The notes beneath the pieces were generated by a model that made no database searches, was not told where the DNA came from, and was given only the letters and a program-made list of their open reading frames with translations. The position numbers and the translations under genes are program-made. 64,000 bases of DNA from positions 248,001-312,000 of the forward strand of contig CP150582.1 of NCBI GenBank assembly GCA_049487715.1, given 5' to 3'. Every line of letters starts with the position of its first letter. The stretch's first letter is position 1. Shown piece after piece: positions 49,400-59,569 of the stretch. The DNA comes from Pycnococcus provasolii. Its lineage: Eukaryota > Chlorophyta > Pseudoscourfieldiophyceae > Pseudoscourfieldiales.

Positions 49400-50938
49400 T
49401 CATGGAGAAGGAAGCACCTTGTACGGGTTCAGCGTTCCACTCGGATCTAAAACGTCTTTGATCTGAGCCATTAGACGTACCGCTTCAGGATGCTTGCTGT
49501 ATCCGATCGCGGACGCCTTCATTTGACCCAAACCGTGCTCCGCGCTGATGGAACCGCCGCGCGAACTCACCCACTCGTACACCCAGGGCTCGATCAAATC
49601 GCCGATGCGGTCGTCCACCTCTAAGCTGGAGATGTTCAGGTGCATGTTCGCATCTCCCATGTGCCCATATCCCACGACGCGAACGCCACTGCTGTCGTTG
49701 TAACCAGCCTCTGATAGCCGCGCGCGCATATCTGTGACGATGTCGTACCAGCAAGATAGGGGAATGCTGACGTCATACTTGTATACAGGCGCCCCTCGAC
49801 GTGCAAGGGCCTCGGAGATGCCCTCGCGGATCGCCCATAGCTCCGCCAGCTGGCGCCCTCCGCTGGCGACCGTACCGTCCACCGCGATGCCCTCCTCCGA
49901 CGCCGCCTCCAAAAAGTGCTCGAGCTTTTCCGTGTCGTGCGCTTCGTTCGAGCCACTCACCTCGACGAGCGCGTGAAATGGCGTTGGGTTATCCGGCAGA
50001 GGGTCGTGAAGCCTCATCGATGCGTGCTGACCTTCCAAAACCACGTCCAAGCTAGCACGGTCAACAAACTCGAACGCGCTCAGCGTTTCTCCGAGGTGCC
50101 TTCTCGCAAGGCGCAGAGCACGTCGCACGTCCTCAAACGTCTGGATGCCAATCCAGGCTGCCTGCACGCTGGAAGGCCTCGGCGCTGCCTGCAGCGCGAC
50201 GCGCGTGACGATGCCCAGCGTTCCCTCAGCACCTATGAAGAGCTGCTTGAGGTCGTACCCCGTGTTATCCTTGCGGCACGTGGAGAGCAAGTCGAGCAGC
50301 GTTCCGTCCGCGAGTGCCACCTCCAACCCGAGCACGGAGCCGTGCAGCGATCCGTAGCGCAGGTAGCGCAGACCGCCAGCGTTCGTGGAGACGTTTCCGC
50401 CTATGTGGCACGATCCCTTCGCGCCGAGGTCGAGAGGGACCATGAGGTTGTGCTTCGCGAGCTCTTCGTCGAGCGCCTGCAGCACGACGCCCGCGCCTGC
50501 GACGACACACCCGCTATCCGCGTCGACGGACTCGACGGCGTTGAGAGCTGCGGTGGAGATGACCACCTCGTCGTACACGGGCACACCTCCCCCCACGAGA
50601 CCTGTATTCCCACCCTGCGGCACAACCGCTAAACCGTGCTGGGTGCAGTACTTGAGCGCGTCAGCGACCGCGCGCGGCGTTGGCGGGCGCAGCGCTAGAT
50701 GGGACGAGCCGCGGTACCTTCCCGTCCAGTCGGCATTGTAGGCAGCAAGGCTGGTGGCGTCCGTGAAGCAGTTGGCGTCGCCCCCGACGATCTGCTTCAA
50801 CGCGCTGATGTGTTGTGCATTTATTTTATCAAAGGAGTGGCGTGGCGGTGTTGGCGCCGTGCCCAGGCTGCGTGTGAAGGCGAAGAGTGCGGTGCGAGAA
50901 GGTTGGCGCGCCACGGACAGCAGGGCGGCGGCGGCCAT
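49400..50938 (-). CDS. D2HGDH: D-2-hydroxyglutarate dehydrogenase, FAD-linked, mitochondrial
   Basis: The protein has 512 residues from the ATG at 50938, with a short Ala/Arg presequence. FAD-binding PCMH domain (about 60-270): VVPQGGNTGLVGGGVPVYDE, then GGNVSTNAGGLRYLRYG and LFIGAEGTLGIVT. The C-terminal domain has LAELWAIREGISEAL, GYGHMGDANMHLNI (metal/substrate His) and ISAEHGLGQMK, the pattern of D2HGDH and the wider D-lactate/glycolate dehydrogenase group. It oxidises D-2-hydroxyglutarate to 2-oxoglutarate and passes electrons to ETF/ubiquinone. The closely related D-LDH is the main alternative. Confidence 0.92.
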   Translation of the reverse strand: MAAAALLSVARQPSRTALFAFTRSLGTAPTPPRHSFDKINAQHISALKQIVGGDANCFTDATSLAAYNADWTGRYRGSSHLALRPPTPRAVADALKYCTQHGLAVVPQGGNTGLVGGGVPVYDEVVISTAALNAVESVDADSGCVVAGAGVVLQALDEELAKHNLMVPLDLGAKGSCHIGGNVSTNAGGLRYLRYGSLHGSVLGLEVALADGTLLDLLSTCRKDNTGYDLKQLFIGAEGTLGIVTRVALQAAPRPSSVQAAWIGIQTFEDVRRALRLARRHLGETLSAFEFVDRASLDVVLEGQHASMRLHDPLPDNPTPFHALVEVSGSNEAHDTEKLEHFLEAASEEGIAVDGTVASGGRQLAELWAIREGISEALARRGAPVYKYDVSIPLSCWYDIVTDMRARLSEAGYNDSSGVRVVGYGHMGDANMHLNISSLEVDDRIGDLIEPWVYEWVSSRGGSISAEHGLGQMKASAIGYSKHPEAVRLMAQIKDVLDPSGTLNPYKVLPSP

Positions 50939-51899
50939 GGATGAGGCTGACGCGGACGCCTTGGAAGAAGAAAGCCAGATTTACTGATTTATGATTCGGG
51001 CTTGATGGGCGCCCCAACCTCAACCCCGAACTGCAAAACCCTTGCCGATCTGGTCAGCAGTTCTGGTCTGCGCCCTCTTTTTGTTCGTAGCAAGTGGCGT
51101 GGTGCGGGTGGTATGGAAATATCAAACATCGCTCAATGGCCGGGAATTCGTCTCCGGCACCGCAGCCAGCTGGCCTGCCCGTGAATCTCCGCGAGATTTG
51201 AAAAGCTTGAAAAGTTGAAAAAGAACCCAGAAAAAGAACATTCGCTTTGCGTAAAAACGCACACCACAAATAGGAGGGAGGTGTGTGCAGTTCGGCGCAC
51301 AAACCTTTTCCTAGCTGGCGCGAAATGCACAAAACAAGGCGCAGATTGACGCATGGGAGTGTGAGAAATGGCGCACAGGTGTCGCCGCTGAAGTGGAAGG
51401 CGCAATGGTGAGCGCGATGGAAAAAACCACGAAAACCCACGAAACAGCGCCCAAACAAGCACGGGCGTTTTCACGTTTACCTATAGTTGTGCGCGCTCCA
51501 AACCTTGCTGCACCCCCGAACCCAAGCCCACTTGCCCAAATAAAAGCACAGGGCGACAGGAGGTGCGCCGTGAGAGAGAGTCCGGAAGGAATGAGACATG
51601 CGAATGCGAAGGACAAGCAAGCAATTCCCAGGTCGAGCTTGCCCGCGACCCCAATGCGAGGTTTGGTCCTCCCAATAGGTCTCCTCACGATCGTCGCCTG
51701 AAGTTTCGCCGCGTGGGGATTTCGAAAGGCCAAAAAGTGCGATATTTCCCCCCAAAGGAGCCCTCCCAAGCCAACCAAACCACCTCCACCTGTCCTCTCC
51801 GGCTCCACCACACCACACCGCGGCTTCCGGCTTCCCAAGCATCCATTCGACTTGTGCACTCGCATTCGCATTCGCATTCGCAGTGCAGTTACCTGAAAT
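50939..51899. other. Divergent region, no gene supported
   Basis: This 960-bp region lies between D2HGDH (minus) and the HAD-like gene (plus). Several overlapping open frames (51311-51877 minus, 51563-52306 plus) are mutually exclusive and motif-free. A CATTCG triple repeat lies at about 51859-51879. Confidence 0.5.
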
Positions 51900-53330
51900 A
51901 TGGTGGCTCTACCTCAGTCTGTTTCTCACTCCTCTTCCTCTGTGGCTCGGCGTGGCGCCTTTCAGCAGCGACTCCATGTTCCACTCACACACGTGCGGTG
52001 TGTGCGGGGGGTTCCACCATGTGGCGCAAGTCACATGTGTGCCTCAGAGTCGTTTCCAGGGAAACCGCACATTCTGCCTTTGAAATCGGCTCTCTCCGTG
52101 GGAAGACCTTCAGTCTACAGGTCGTCTCAGCCAATTGGACAGCACAGTGTGGTGTGCCGCGCGTCGTCGTCACAAAACAACAACTTGGGAGGAAACTCGG
52201 AAAACGAAAACGACGCACCTGGAGAGAACCCGAACATGCAGCCGGAAATGCAGCCCGAAGCGACGCAGCAGAAGCCGTCGCGCCCTCCCGCCGTCGCAGA
52301 ACCTGAGTCGGCAGATACAGGTGCCGCCGCTCCTCCGCCCGTGTGCGACGCTGCCGTGCTTATCGAGGTGGACTCGTGCCTTTTCGACCTGCACCGCGAC
52401 GGACACCGCGTCGCGTTCATCGAGGCTCTCAAAAAGCACAAAGTGCCGCACAGCGCACTAAACGCGCAGCTGTACTCGGACCTCATGCACAGGGGAGGTG
52501 GGACTGGCGAGGGGCTGCTAAGCGTGTACTTCAAGGTCATCGGCTGGGGCAACGCCGACGACGCGGAGCGACACGAGCTCGTTCACGCCATACACGAGAC
52601 GAAGATCGACGTGTTCTCCAACATGGTGCTGAAGCGACGCATTCCACTGCGTGTGGGTGCCAGCGACTTCCTGAAGGAGCTTGTCGCGGACAACGTCAAG
52701 TTTGCGCTCGTGCCAGCCACCGCGAGCCACCCTCGGGAAGGTGTCGCTCTCGCGGCTCTAGACGCCATTGCGGAGGAGTGCGGTCTGGACGTCGCCAATG
52801 CCACCGCGGTGGTGGGAGGTTTCCCCACGAACGACGGTGGCGATGACGAGTACGGCTTTCTGGACGACGATGAGGAGGTGGACAACGCCGGCATCCCGCT
52901 GGACTTTGAAAAGGCTCTCGAGAGGGAAGCGGCAAAGCGAAGGAGTAGCAAGGCGTACGAGATGCTGAATGCCGTCAGCCAGATGCAAGGCGTAGGGGCT
53001 GACGCGTCTCTGCTCGCGAACTTGAGCGGCGGCTCAGCCGCGAGCATTGCCGTCGATGAGAAAGTGCTTGGCATGACGGCGAACCTCATCTTGGGCGTCG
53101 GGTGTGCGCGCTCCGCATACGTGGGTGCCGCGCAAGGCAGCGCGTCCAAGGCGCGTTCGGCGGGCATTATGCCTGTGATTCTGCGAACATCCGCGTCAAT
53201 GCAAGCACAGTTCAGCCGGAAAGCTGCCTATGCCGTCTACGACTCGTACGGCGCTGGTGGTGGTCTCACCTGGCGCCGACTGAAGGGCTTGCTGGACAAG
53301 CATGGTGGAAAACTCGACGAGCAGCAATAG
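51900..53330 (+). CDS. HAD-superfamily (CbbY-like) protein with altered nucleophile, probably plastid
   Basis: The protein has 476 residues from the ATG at 51900. A Ser/Arg/His-rich transit peptide (about 1-90) and an Asn/Glu/Pro linker precede a haloacid-dehalogenase domain. Motif I reads AVLIEVDSCLFDLHRDGHRV, where CbbY/GS1-type phosphatases have F-D-x-D; the first Asp is Glu here. The following DGHRVAF-EAL fits the CbbY cap entrance. Motif II (FALVPATAS) has Thr in place, and TAVVGG begins motif III. Family members dephosphorylate sugar phosphates such as xylulose-1,5-bisphosphate. Loss of the nucleophile suggests a non-catalytic or regulatory role. An acidic insertion lies at about 315-330. 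Confidence 0.8.
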   Translation: MVALPQSVSHSSSSVARRGAFQQRLHVPLTHVRCVRGVPPCGASHMCASESFPGKPHILPLKSALSVGRPSVYRSSQPIGQHSVVCRASSSQNNNLGGNSENENDAPGENPNMQPEMQPEATQQKPSRPPAVAEPESADTGAAAPPPVCDAAVLIEVDSCLFDLHRDGHRVAFIEALKKHKVPHSALNAQLYSDLMHRGGGTGEGLLSVYFKVIGWGNADDAERHELVHAIHETKIDVFSNMVLKRRIPLRVGASDFLKELVADNVKFALVPATASHPREGVALAALDAIAEECGLDVANATAVVGGFPTNDGGDDEYGFLDDDEEVDNAGIPLDFEKALEREAAKRRSSKAYEMLNAVSQMQGVGADASLLANLSGGSAASIAVDEKVLGMTANLILGVGCARSAYVGAAQGSASKARSAGIMPVILRTSASMQAQFSRKAAYAVYDSYGAGGGLTWRRLKGLLDKHGGKLDEQQ

Positions 53331-53490
53331 AGCTTTTTGATGAACAGGTTTAGCCGTTTAGTTTTTGGGTGTGCCGTCGTCTTCCTTGCTTGCAAATTTT
53401 TCTGCGCTCTGACTCATCAGAGCACACACAATTTTTGTGACTGAAAAAAAAGTAAAAAACTTTTTGTTTATCTGAACTTTTTAGTAGTTT

Positions 53491-53823
53491 TTACACACAC
53501 ATTTTCTTCCAGCACCCCAACACGAACAAAAATGTCACAGCGTTCATTACGACAACCAAGGGGTTTGGAACGCCGTCGTACTGCGAGGAGACTTTGTACG
53601 ATACTCGCGCTCCGTACACGGCATCGTGATATCCGTCGAGCACGTACGTCGTGACGTATGCGAGGCAGATGTATGCGAAAACTCCTTGCATGGGTATGCG
53701 TGGCTGTTTCTCTTTGAAGGGCTTGAAGAGCAGGAGGTACGCGAGCATCGCCGCGAGCAGGCACTTGGGCTCGAGCACTTGCGCGGTGATTGCGGTGACG
53801 ACAGTCAAGGCGGCGTCCGTCAT
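53491..53823 (-). CDS. Small membrane protein of unknown function
   Basis: The protein has 110 residues from the ATG at 53823. Three hydrophobic segments: about 5-33 (VVTAITAQVLEPKCLLAAML), 45-63 (GVFAYICLAYVTTYVLDG) and 88-105 (LVVVMNAVTFLFVLGC). A KPFKEKQPRIP loop lies between the first two, and the C-terminus is KKMCV. No family recognised. TTAGGG-type repeats lie about 110 bp upstream. Confidence 0.65.
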   Translation of the reverse strand: MTDAALTVVTAITAQVLEPKCLLAAMLAYLLLFKPFKEKQPRIPMQGVFAYICLAYVTTYVLDGYHDAVYGARVSYKVSSQYDGVPNPLVVVMNAVTFLFVLGCWKKMCV

Positions 53824-53930
53824 CGGGAAGGTGAGACGAGGACGACCACGTGGCGGAGAAGATGAGGGAACAACGGTTCGCGGACAGGCGGAGGCGAAAG
53901 GAAAGGGCTCGACTCCGACTGCCCGAGGAG

Positions 53931-53946
53931 GTTAGGGTTAGGGTTA
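53931..53946 (+). repeat. Short TTAGGG-type array
   Basis: GGTTAGGGTTAGGGTTA lies 5' of the small membrane protein (start 53823, minus strand). Confidence 0.8.
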
Positions 53947-54090
53947 CGGCTATTCTTCTTCCCCCTCCTCTTCTCACCTCGCTGATGTTGGGTTTCGTTC
54001 CTCTCGTGTTCGGAGGTTATTATCGTAGCTACACACGAATAAGAATGTCGGCGTTCATGTGTGAATTCTGCGGGGACACTTCACCTTGCC

Positions 54091-54588
54091 TTAAGCCGCA
54101 GGCGGAGGCTTCATCACACCGCCAATCTCGGTGTAGAACCCGGGCGGACCCACCGGCTTGCCGGCGTGAAGGCACTCAACAGTCACGGCGGTCACCTTGC
54201 CGTCCTTCATGTACACGGTGAAGGTCTCCGGCCCGATCGTCACGGCCTTGCCCGTCGCCGGGATCGCCTCGAGGTGCGGCGCAGGCGAGAACGCTCCACC
54301 GGTGTGCGTTCCACTCACCGCGGTAAGGGCCTGGAACTTGCCCGGCTCAACCTCCTTGATTTCTTCCACCGCCTTAAACTCTAAGTCGGGGAACGCCTGC
54401 ATGAGGTTACCCATGGCCATCGGCAGCTTGTCCTTGGTCATCGTCATCTTGTCTGGCGTCATGAACGGCGGCGTGTGCGGTCCGACGAACGTCAGCGTGA
54501 ATTCGTCCGCGTAGTCCTTGTCAATGTTGTCGAGGAACGCCTGGTCACGCTTTGACCAGAACGCGGTGACTTGCGCAGGCAGAGACAT
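54091..54588 (-). CDS. NTF2-like / SnoaL-type protein
   Basis: The protein has 165 residues from the ATG at 54588. The pattern fits a single NTF2-like alpha+beta barrel: an N-terminal helix (MSLPAQVTAFWSKRDQAFL), a mid segment MAMGNLMQAFPDLEFKAVEE as in SnoaL/polyketide-cyclase-like proteins, then strands VSGTHTGGAF, GKAVTIGPETFTVYMKDGKV and VTAVTVECLHAG. SnoaL-like proteins bind or isomerise small molecules, but most algal members are uncharacterised. No targeting signal. The length is normal for one domain. Confidence 0.75.
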   Translation of the reverse strand: MSLPAQVTAFWSKRDQAFLDNIDKDYADEFTLTFVGPHTPPFMTPDKMTMTKDKLPMAMGNLMQAFPDLEFKAVEEIKEVEPGKFQALTAVSGTHTGGAFSPAPHLEAIPATGKAVTIGPETFTVYMKDGKVTAVTVECLHAGKPVGPPGFYTEIGGVMKPPPAA

Positions 54589-55771
54589 GTTGGTTGTGAG
54601 CGAGCGGCGCGAAGACGAGTGAAGAGGAGTGCGGAGCTGGAGCAGGCGTACGCGCGAGGCTGCGACACGAGCAAGCGTTCACTGAGCCGCGAGTGGGGAG
54701 GGCGAGTGGTGGGACGACGAAAGACTGAAAGAGGGTGGTTGGCCGCGGGGAAGGGAGGGGACGAGGCGCGTGTCACGTGAGGAGGAGAAAAAGAGGCACG
54801 AAATAATCGGGCAACTCATTTGGGAAGGTGCCGAAGGAGGGGAAGGGAAGGGCCCACTGCCCATTATTAGGGTTAGGGTTACGGGTAGGCCCCCCCCCTC
54901 TCCTCTCGTCCGTGACCCTGTTTTCCCTTCGTCGACCACCTCCGTCGACCAAACACTTCTCCCGGTGACGCTCGCAACCAACTGCCAGTACTACGATGGG
55001 ACAACTTCGTCGTTGGGCGTGACCTGCCATAGACTATGTCCACGGTGGCCTCGCAGTGCTGCGCTCCCGCCTTGGCCTTGGGGTTGGGGGTACGGCCGCC
55101 TTGTCCTTCTGTCATCTGTGGCTTGCGACGCAGAAGGACAATAGCCTACCTCAACTGACCGTCAGGCACCAGGAGGCAAAAGTAGCACAACACCAACGCG
55201 CAAGTCCACCCGACTTGCTTTGATGCGTCACAGATATGGCTCTTTGCCTTTCTCTGCGGTCTGAAGCACAGCTCTGTGTTGCTTGCAACAACCTTTCGCA
55301 TATGGGCCTTCACGTGGTTGATGTCGGGTTGTCGTCTCATGAGCTCTTGCAAGTGATTAGCTTGGCTGTGGTCGCGTCAGTGATGCTCTTCGGCTCTCCA
55401 ACGTCTCAATCTTTGGCTTCATCGAGCGCAGCGCGACCAAACCATGCTCGCTTCCAACCAGCTCTGGAAGAATAAGATTGTGCCGAGATCTCTCACTGGT
55501 TCGTACCCGTAGTGCCTTAAAAGTTAATGTTTGGTCGCAGCCACCGAGACTGGACGTTCTGCACGCCAGCTTAGAGTTTCGAACCACGCCCTTGGTCCTG
55601 ATTTCTCGATCTGTAGTCCACGATCGGCAAGACAGAGCTGTTTCGGTTGTAAAATCATCTACTATTTAGTTACTTAGTTACTTACTTAGTATTGTAGTAC
55701 GTGCTCTATCTATTCCGTTCCCCTTTCGGACTCTATATCAAAACTTTGTACTTCAAAGCTCCAAAAACACC
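54589..55771. other. 1.2-kb intergenic region, no gene supported
   Basis: TTAGGGTTAGGGTTACGGG lies at 54868-54886, about 280 bp upstream of the SnoaL-like start. Frames at 55236-55475 (plus) and 55357-55587 (minus) overlap each other and have no motif. An AGTTACTTAGTTACTTACTTAG stretch lies at about 55667-55688. Confidence 0.5.
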
Positions 55772-56290
55772 TTAGTAGGTACCCACGGACGAGTCAACCT
55801 CCTCAGCATACGACGCGATGCCACCCACGACGTTGTAAACTTCCTGGAAGTTGGCTCTCTGCTTGAGGAACATCGCCACCTGTTGACTTCTCATTCCATG
55901 ATGACAGAGGCAAATCGTCGGCTTCTCCGGGTCGAGGACATCCGCCGTAGTTTCGGTCCACCTGCTGAGAGGCAAGTTGGTGAATCCGTCGAGTTTGGCC
56001 AAGTCGAGCTCACTCGGTTCGCGCACGTCCACGAGCTGATAAGCGTCTTCCGCCCCTCCTCTGAGTATATCGGAAAGCTCGTTGACTTTCATCTGAACGA
56101 CGTCTGTTGAGGCGTTAAAGGCTGCGGCGGTCGATGCGGTAGCCGCCACGGTTCTAACGGCTGATCGACTTCTGATTCCCGTCGGTTTGTTTGTTTTGTG
56201 CATAGTTCTCCGCGTGACAGCGAACGAGGAGGTGGTTGACGCCGCCGTGAGCATGGAGAGCGCGCGCGGGACGAAGAGCGCGGACGTCAT
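55772..56290 (-). CDS. Rhodanese-like sulfurtransferase, organellar
   Basis: The protein has 172 residues from the ATG at 56290. An Ala/Ser/Thr/Arg-rich presequence (about 1-65) is followed by one rhodanese domain: YQLVDVREPSELDLAKLDGF, then TNLPLSRW and the active-site loop ICLCHHGMRSQQVAMFL, with the catalytic Cys and CxxGxR frame intact, then VVGGIASYAEEVD. Such proteins move sulfane sulfur; plant single-domain forms include plastid STR proteins. It is probably catalytic and plastid-located, the latter inferred from the presequence. Confidence 0.9.
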   Translation of the reverse strand: MTSALFVPRALSMLTAASTTSSFAVTRRTMHKTNKPTGIRSRSAVRTVAATASTAAAFNASTDVVQMKVNELSDILRGGAEDAYQLVDVREPSELDLAKLDGFTNLPLSRWTETTADVLDPEKPTICLCHHGMRSQQVAMFLKQRANFQEVYNVVGGIASYAEEVDSSVGTY

Positions 56291-56842
56291 TCTGTAATCC
56301 ACACCAATACCAATTATGGCGTGCTGGGGGAGATGTCTATCCGCTCACGCCAACCCTGACGCGCTTTCCCTTCCAGGGACAAGCGGATGGAAGGGAAGGG
56401 AAGCAGGGAAGGGAAGGGAAGGGCAACCAGGGGGACCGCGGCTGTTCACATGGTGGGGGGGCCGGGACGCATTACGGTTACGCGCGAGAAAAAGTACACA
56501 ACAACAGGGGTCCCCTGGTCCCCTGGTCACAGGTGAGAAAAACCCTAGGGCACAACAGGCGTTTCTGCACCAACCTGTCCCTCTTTCCCTTCCCTTGATC
56601 CCTTCCCTTCCTGGGACTTCGCAGTTCGCACAACCCTACCTCTTCTCTTGGCTTTTTGCCACTGGGTTGGCTTGTTTTGTCTGAGGGGAAACGGAAACGG
56701 TTCCAGTTAGGGGTTAGTCCTCGTCCCGTGACTCAGTTAGGGGTTGATTCTTTTTTTTCTTATTAGGGGTTGGCATCTCCGGTTTCCGCCCGGATTCCTG
56801 TCCCAGTGACCCACCCTGCGCTGTTCCCGGGAAGTTGCCCTC
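56291..56842. promoter_or_regulatory. Divergent spacer with GGGAA-rich and TTAGGGG strings
   Basis: It lies between rhodanese (minus) and PIG-X (plus). GGAAGGGAAGGGAAG-type purine repeats occupy 56388-56430. GTTAGGGGTTAG at 56706 and two similar TTAGGGGTT strings up to 56772 lie within 140 bp of the PIG-X start. Confidence 0.6.
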
Positions 56843-57778
56843 ATGGCGTTGGTGACGAAGATGCTAACGCGTACTCGTACTCGTATTCTTGTCTTACTCT
56901 ACTGTGCAACGTACGCCGTCTTCTTAAGCACCCTTGCCGACGCCGTACCCCTCGCTCACGACGCACAAGTAGCGAACTTCGATACGCTCATAAGCGCGTT
57001 CGGAAAAATACACACAGACGAACACACGACCACGACCAACGCGGGACCACCGCCAACACCACACCGCACCAACACGCAAACGACGCTTGCTTGCTCGCGC
57101 GCCGCTCTTGTGCAAGTACAAGGACACGGCTCGCACAGATTCGTACAAGTGAAAATTAGAAGACACCTCGGAGAACAGACGCGGGGCGAACACTGTCACA
57201 CAGACTGTCCGCACGCCGCACTGACGATCGGACTGCCGTCGGGCGTGTTTGTGGACGCCGACGAACTCAAGCGACTGCGGCTACCCAACTCGGTCAACAC
57301 TACGTACGTCACACACAAACGAGACGAATGCGTGCTGAGCGAGTCGCCCGCGCAACTGTGTCACCCATCCCTGCTCGTCGTTTCGTGGGATGCCATCCAC
57401 GTCAGCCCACAGGCAACGTTTGCAATACCTGTGCACGCAAGGTATCCGCCACCAGACGTTGCAGCTGTGGCTATGTACACGATCGACCTACCAAAGACGC
57501 TCGCACGCTGCAAAGATGCCGATGACTGGAGTGTCAGCGGTTCACCTCTCGTTAGGGCGAGTTTGATTGGCGGCGACAAGTCAGGCTCTGACGACGAAAA
57601 GAAAAATACAGTCACGTGGCTTGTGCACGCCATTGACCCGTCGTACCACGACGCGGCGAATAACGCGACTGCAACGGCGATACTCGTCGGTACGAGCGCC
57701 ATCATAATCACCGCCGTGTGCTCGAGAGAACACGAAAGGACAAAAAAACGGGCCCCGAAAAAAGCCAAAGCAAGTTGA
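56843..57778 (+). CDS. PIGX: PIG-X-like subunit of GPI mannosyltransferase I
   Basis: The protein has 311 residues from the ATG at 56843. A signal peptide (about 10-33, RILVLLYCATYAVFLSTLAD) begins it. The luminal region has LTIGLPSGVFVDADEL and the PIG-X/PBN1 hallmark ATFAIPVHARYPPPDVAAVA, then the Cys block TIDLPKTLARC. A C-terminal membrane segment (about 279-297, ATAILVGTSAIIITAV) and a basic cytosolic tail (KKRAPKKAK) follow. PIG-X stabilises PIG-M, which adds the first mannose to GPI anchors in the ER. Sequence is poorly conserved in this family, so the call rests mainly on the HARY motif, topology and size. Confidence 0.7.
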   Translation: MALVTKMLTRTRTRILVLLYCATYAVFLSTLADAVPLAHDAQVANFDTLISAFGKIHTDEHTTTTNAGPPPTPHRTNTQTTLACSRAALVQVQGHGSHRFVQVKIRRHLGEQTRGEHCHTDCPHAALTIGLPSGVFVDADELKRLRLPNSVNTTYVTHKRDECVLSESPAQLCHPSLLVVSWDAIHVSPQATFAIPVHARYPPPDVAAVAMYTIDLPKTLARCKDADDWSVSGSPLVRASLIGGDKSGSDDEKKNTVTWLVHAIDPSYHDAANNATATAILVGTSAIIITAVCSREHERTKKRAPKKAKAS

Positions 57779-58017
57779 AAGACGCTCCTATTTGTATCAT
57801 CTTGTAAGAATCCTCCCTAATATTTATGTTTGCCGCAGAAACAACTATGTACCCGTAGTACCCGTCGTGTGTGACGTTTTAATTTTTTTCCCCATTTCTT
57901 TTCTTCGAACAGTGCTGGCGACGTGCGTCGAGAGTTACATGCCCCTGTGCTGCTCGCGTTGCCGCCGTCGTCGTCACTCATCTCACACCCCTGTTCTGCG
58001 CTCAATATCCGACAATT

Positions 58018-59208
58018 TCACTTCTTCTTCTTCTTGTCCTTCTTCTTCTTCGGGTTGTCGATGGAAGTCGCAAGAATGTCGAGAATCTCCTGGTCTTCAA
58101 CCTTCTTATCACTCTTCGCCTCCGCCACCATCTCCGGGGGCACCTTCGTAACGCGGTCACTCCATCCGCTCGGCATCAGCAGGATCGTTCCCTTCACCTG
58201 CACAACATGGCACTCGCCGTGCTTCTCAGCCTTGTCGTAGAGCACTGGATACGCGTACAGAAGCTCGTGATCCAGCAATTCCTTCATTCCCAACTTTATC
58301 AAAGACGCCTTACCCTCCGGAGGTTCGAGATACCTCGTCGTGAACGGCAGCGCGGGAAATCGCTTGTTGATGTCGGAGAACACCGCACGTGCAGCCTTCA
58401 TCTTCAGCTTGTACTCCATGTCAAGCGCGCGTTTGTACACGGTCGTCTGCCTCTCGTCAATCATGCGGCTGTGTCCCTCGCCGGTGCTCACGACGATATC
58501 CACGGCATACACCTCTCCCGCCTCAATTTCCTGGCTATCGACGCGCTGGTCAGTTGCCGGCTTGTTTGGGATCACCTTGTTGCCGTCGATCACGAAGCGC
58601 TTCATCTGATGCGTCATGACACCCTCGACAATCTGGCAGCCGTACACTTCGGCGATTTTGGCGAGCACCTTGTCCACCTCGTCCGTCTTCTTTCCAGGCC
58701 GGATGAGCCTCACCGCCGCGTCGAAGCACGTCTGCGCGCAAGCGACGGCGTCCGCGACGCGCCCAGTAACAGGTGGAACGGGTGTTGCGCCGTCCGCAGC
58801 GGAGTCGCTGACGACGTGCGTGTGCGCCTGCGTGGCGATGTACCCGTCGATGTGGCACCCAAAGTCAACCTTCGCAACGTCGCCAGCCTTGAGAGTAACG
58901 GTGTCGTCGTCCGCGGGGCAGTAGTGCCCGACGACGTTGTTCAACGAGAGGCAGCACGGAAATGCGATACCCTTCTCGAGCTTCTTGCCCTTGAAGATTG
59001 CAGCGAGCTCTGCGTTCATCATGTCGTCGACGGTCTTGCACAGGTCGATGAGCTTAGCGCCGGGCACGAGTTTGGGTAACAAGGTGACGAGGCACTTGTT
59101 TGTGATATCCGCCGCCGCCTTGTATTTGGTGACGACGTCAGAGTTGGTGAGGTCCTGGTCCTCCTCCTCCTCCTCCTCCTCCTCGGGGTCGCGCTCGTCG
59201 TCGGACAT
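58018..59208 (-). CDS. PA2G4: PA2G4/EBP1-like protein (proliferation-associated, aminopeptidase fold)
   Basis: The protein has 396 residues from the ATG at 59208 (MSDDERDPEEEE). The frame is open far upstream, antisense to SRP14, but that part is not credible. Hallmarks of EBP1: DVVTKYKAAADITNKCL, then GIAFPCCLSLNNVVGHYCP, VAKVDFGCHIDGYIATQAHT, then MTHQMKRFVIDGNKVI. The fold is methionine aminopeptidase-like but metal ligands are altered, so it is non-catalytic. EBP1 binds rRNA and ribosomes and regulates growth and translation. The C-terminus is the usual Lys-rich tail (KKKKDKKKKK). It diverges from SRP14 with a 361-bp spacer. Confidence 0.95.
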   Translation of the reverse strand: MSDDERDPEEEEEEEEDQDLTNSDVVTKYKAAADITNKCLVTLLPKLVPGAKLIDLCKTVDDMMNAELAAIFKGKKLEKGIAFPCCLSLNNVVGHYCPADDDTVTLKAGDVAKVDFGCHIDGYIATQAHTHVVSDSAADGATPVPPVTGRVADAVACAQTCFDAAVRLIRPGKKTDEVDKVLAKIAEVYGCQIVEGVMTHQMKRFVIDGNKVIPNKPATDQRVDSQEIEAGEVYAVDIVVSTGEGHSRMIDERQTTVYKRALDMEYKLKMKAARAVFSDINKRFPALPFTTRYLEPPEGKASLIKLGMKELLDHELLYAYPVLYDKAEKHGECHVVQVKGTILLMPSGWSDRVTKVPPEMVAEAKSDKKVEDQEILDILATSIDNPKKKKDKKKKK

Positions 59209-59569
59209 CGTATCTTGTGTTATCGTGTGCTGAGCAAGTGTATGCTCGAGTTGCGTGCGAGGAGCCGGTAATGAGCCGGAGGTGTGCGTGGGACAGGGTA
59301 GTCCAAGGTAATATTCCCGGGGCGGCGCGAAGGATAAGGAGGGGAAGAGGAAAGAGGGGGAGGGTTTTTGATCCGAAGAAACCCTTGGAACTCCACAGGC
59401 TGATTGACAGCGCCTCGGAAGGGAAGACTTGCCACGGGGGTACTTCCTAATCCCCGTGGCATATGGGCGAAGGCGAATTGTTCGGGGTTGGGAGTGTCCT
59501 GCGAACCCCGAACTAACTCGAGCTCGTTGCTCCTCCTTCCCCCCCTCATTTTCCCTCTTTCCTCTCTCG
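59209..59569. promoter_or_regulatory. Divergent promoter region PA2G4 / SRP14
   Basis: This 361-bp spacer joins two translation-related genes facing apart. GGGGAAGAGGAAAGAGGGGG purine strings lie near 59342-59360. No TATA box assigned. Confidence 0.5.
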
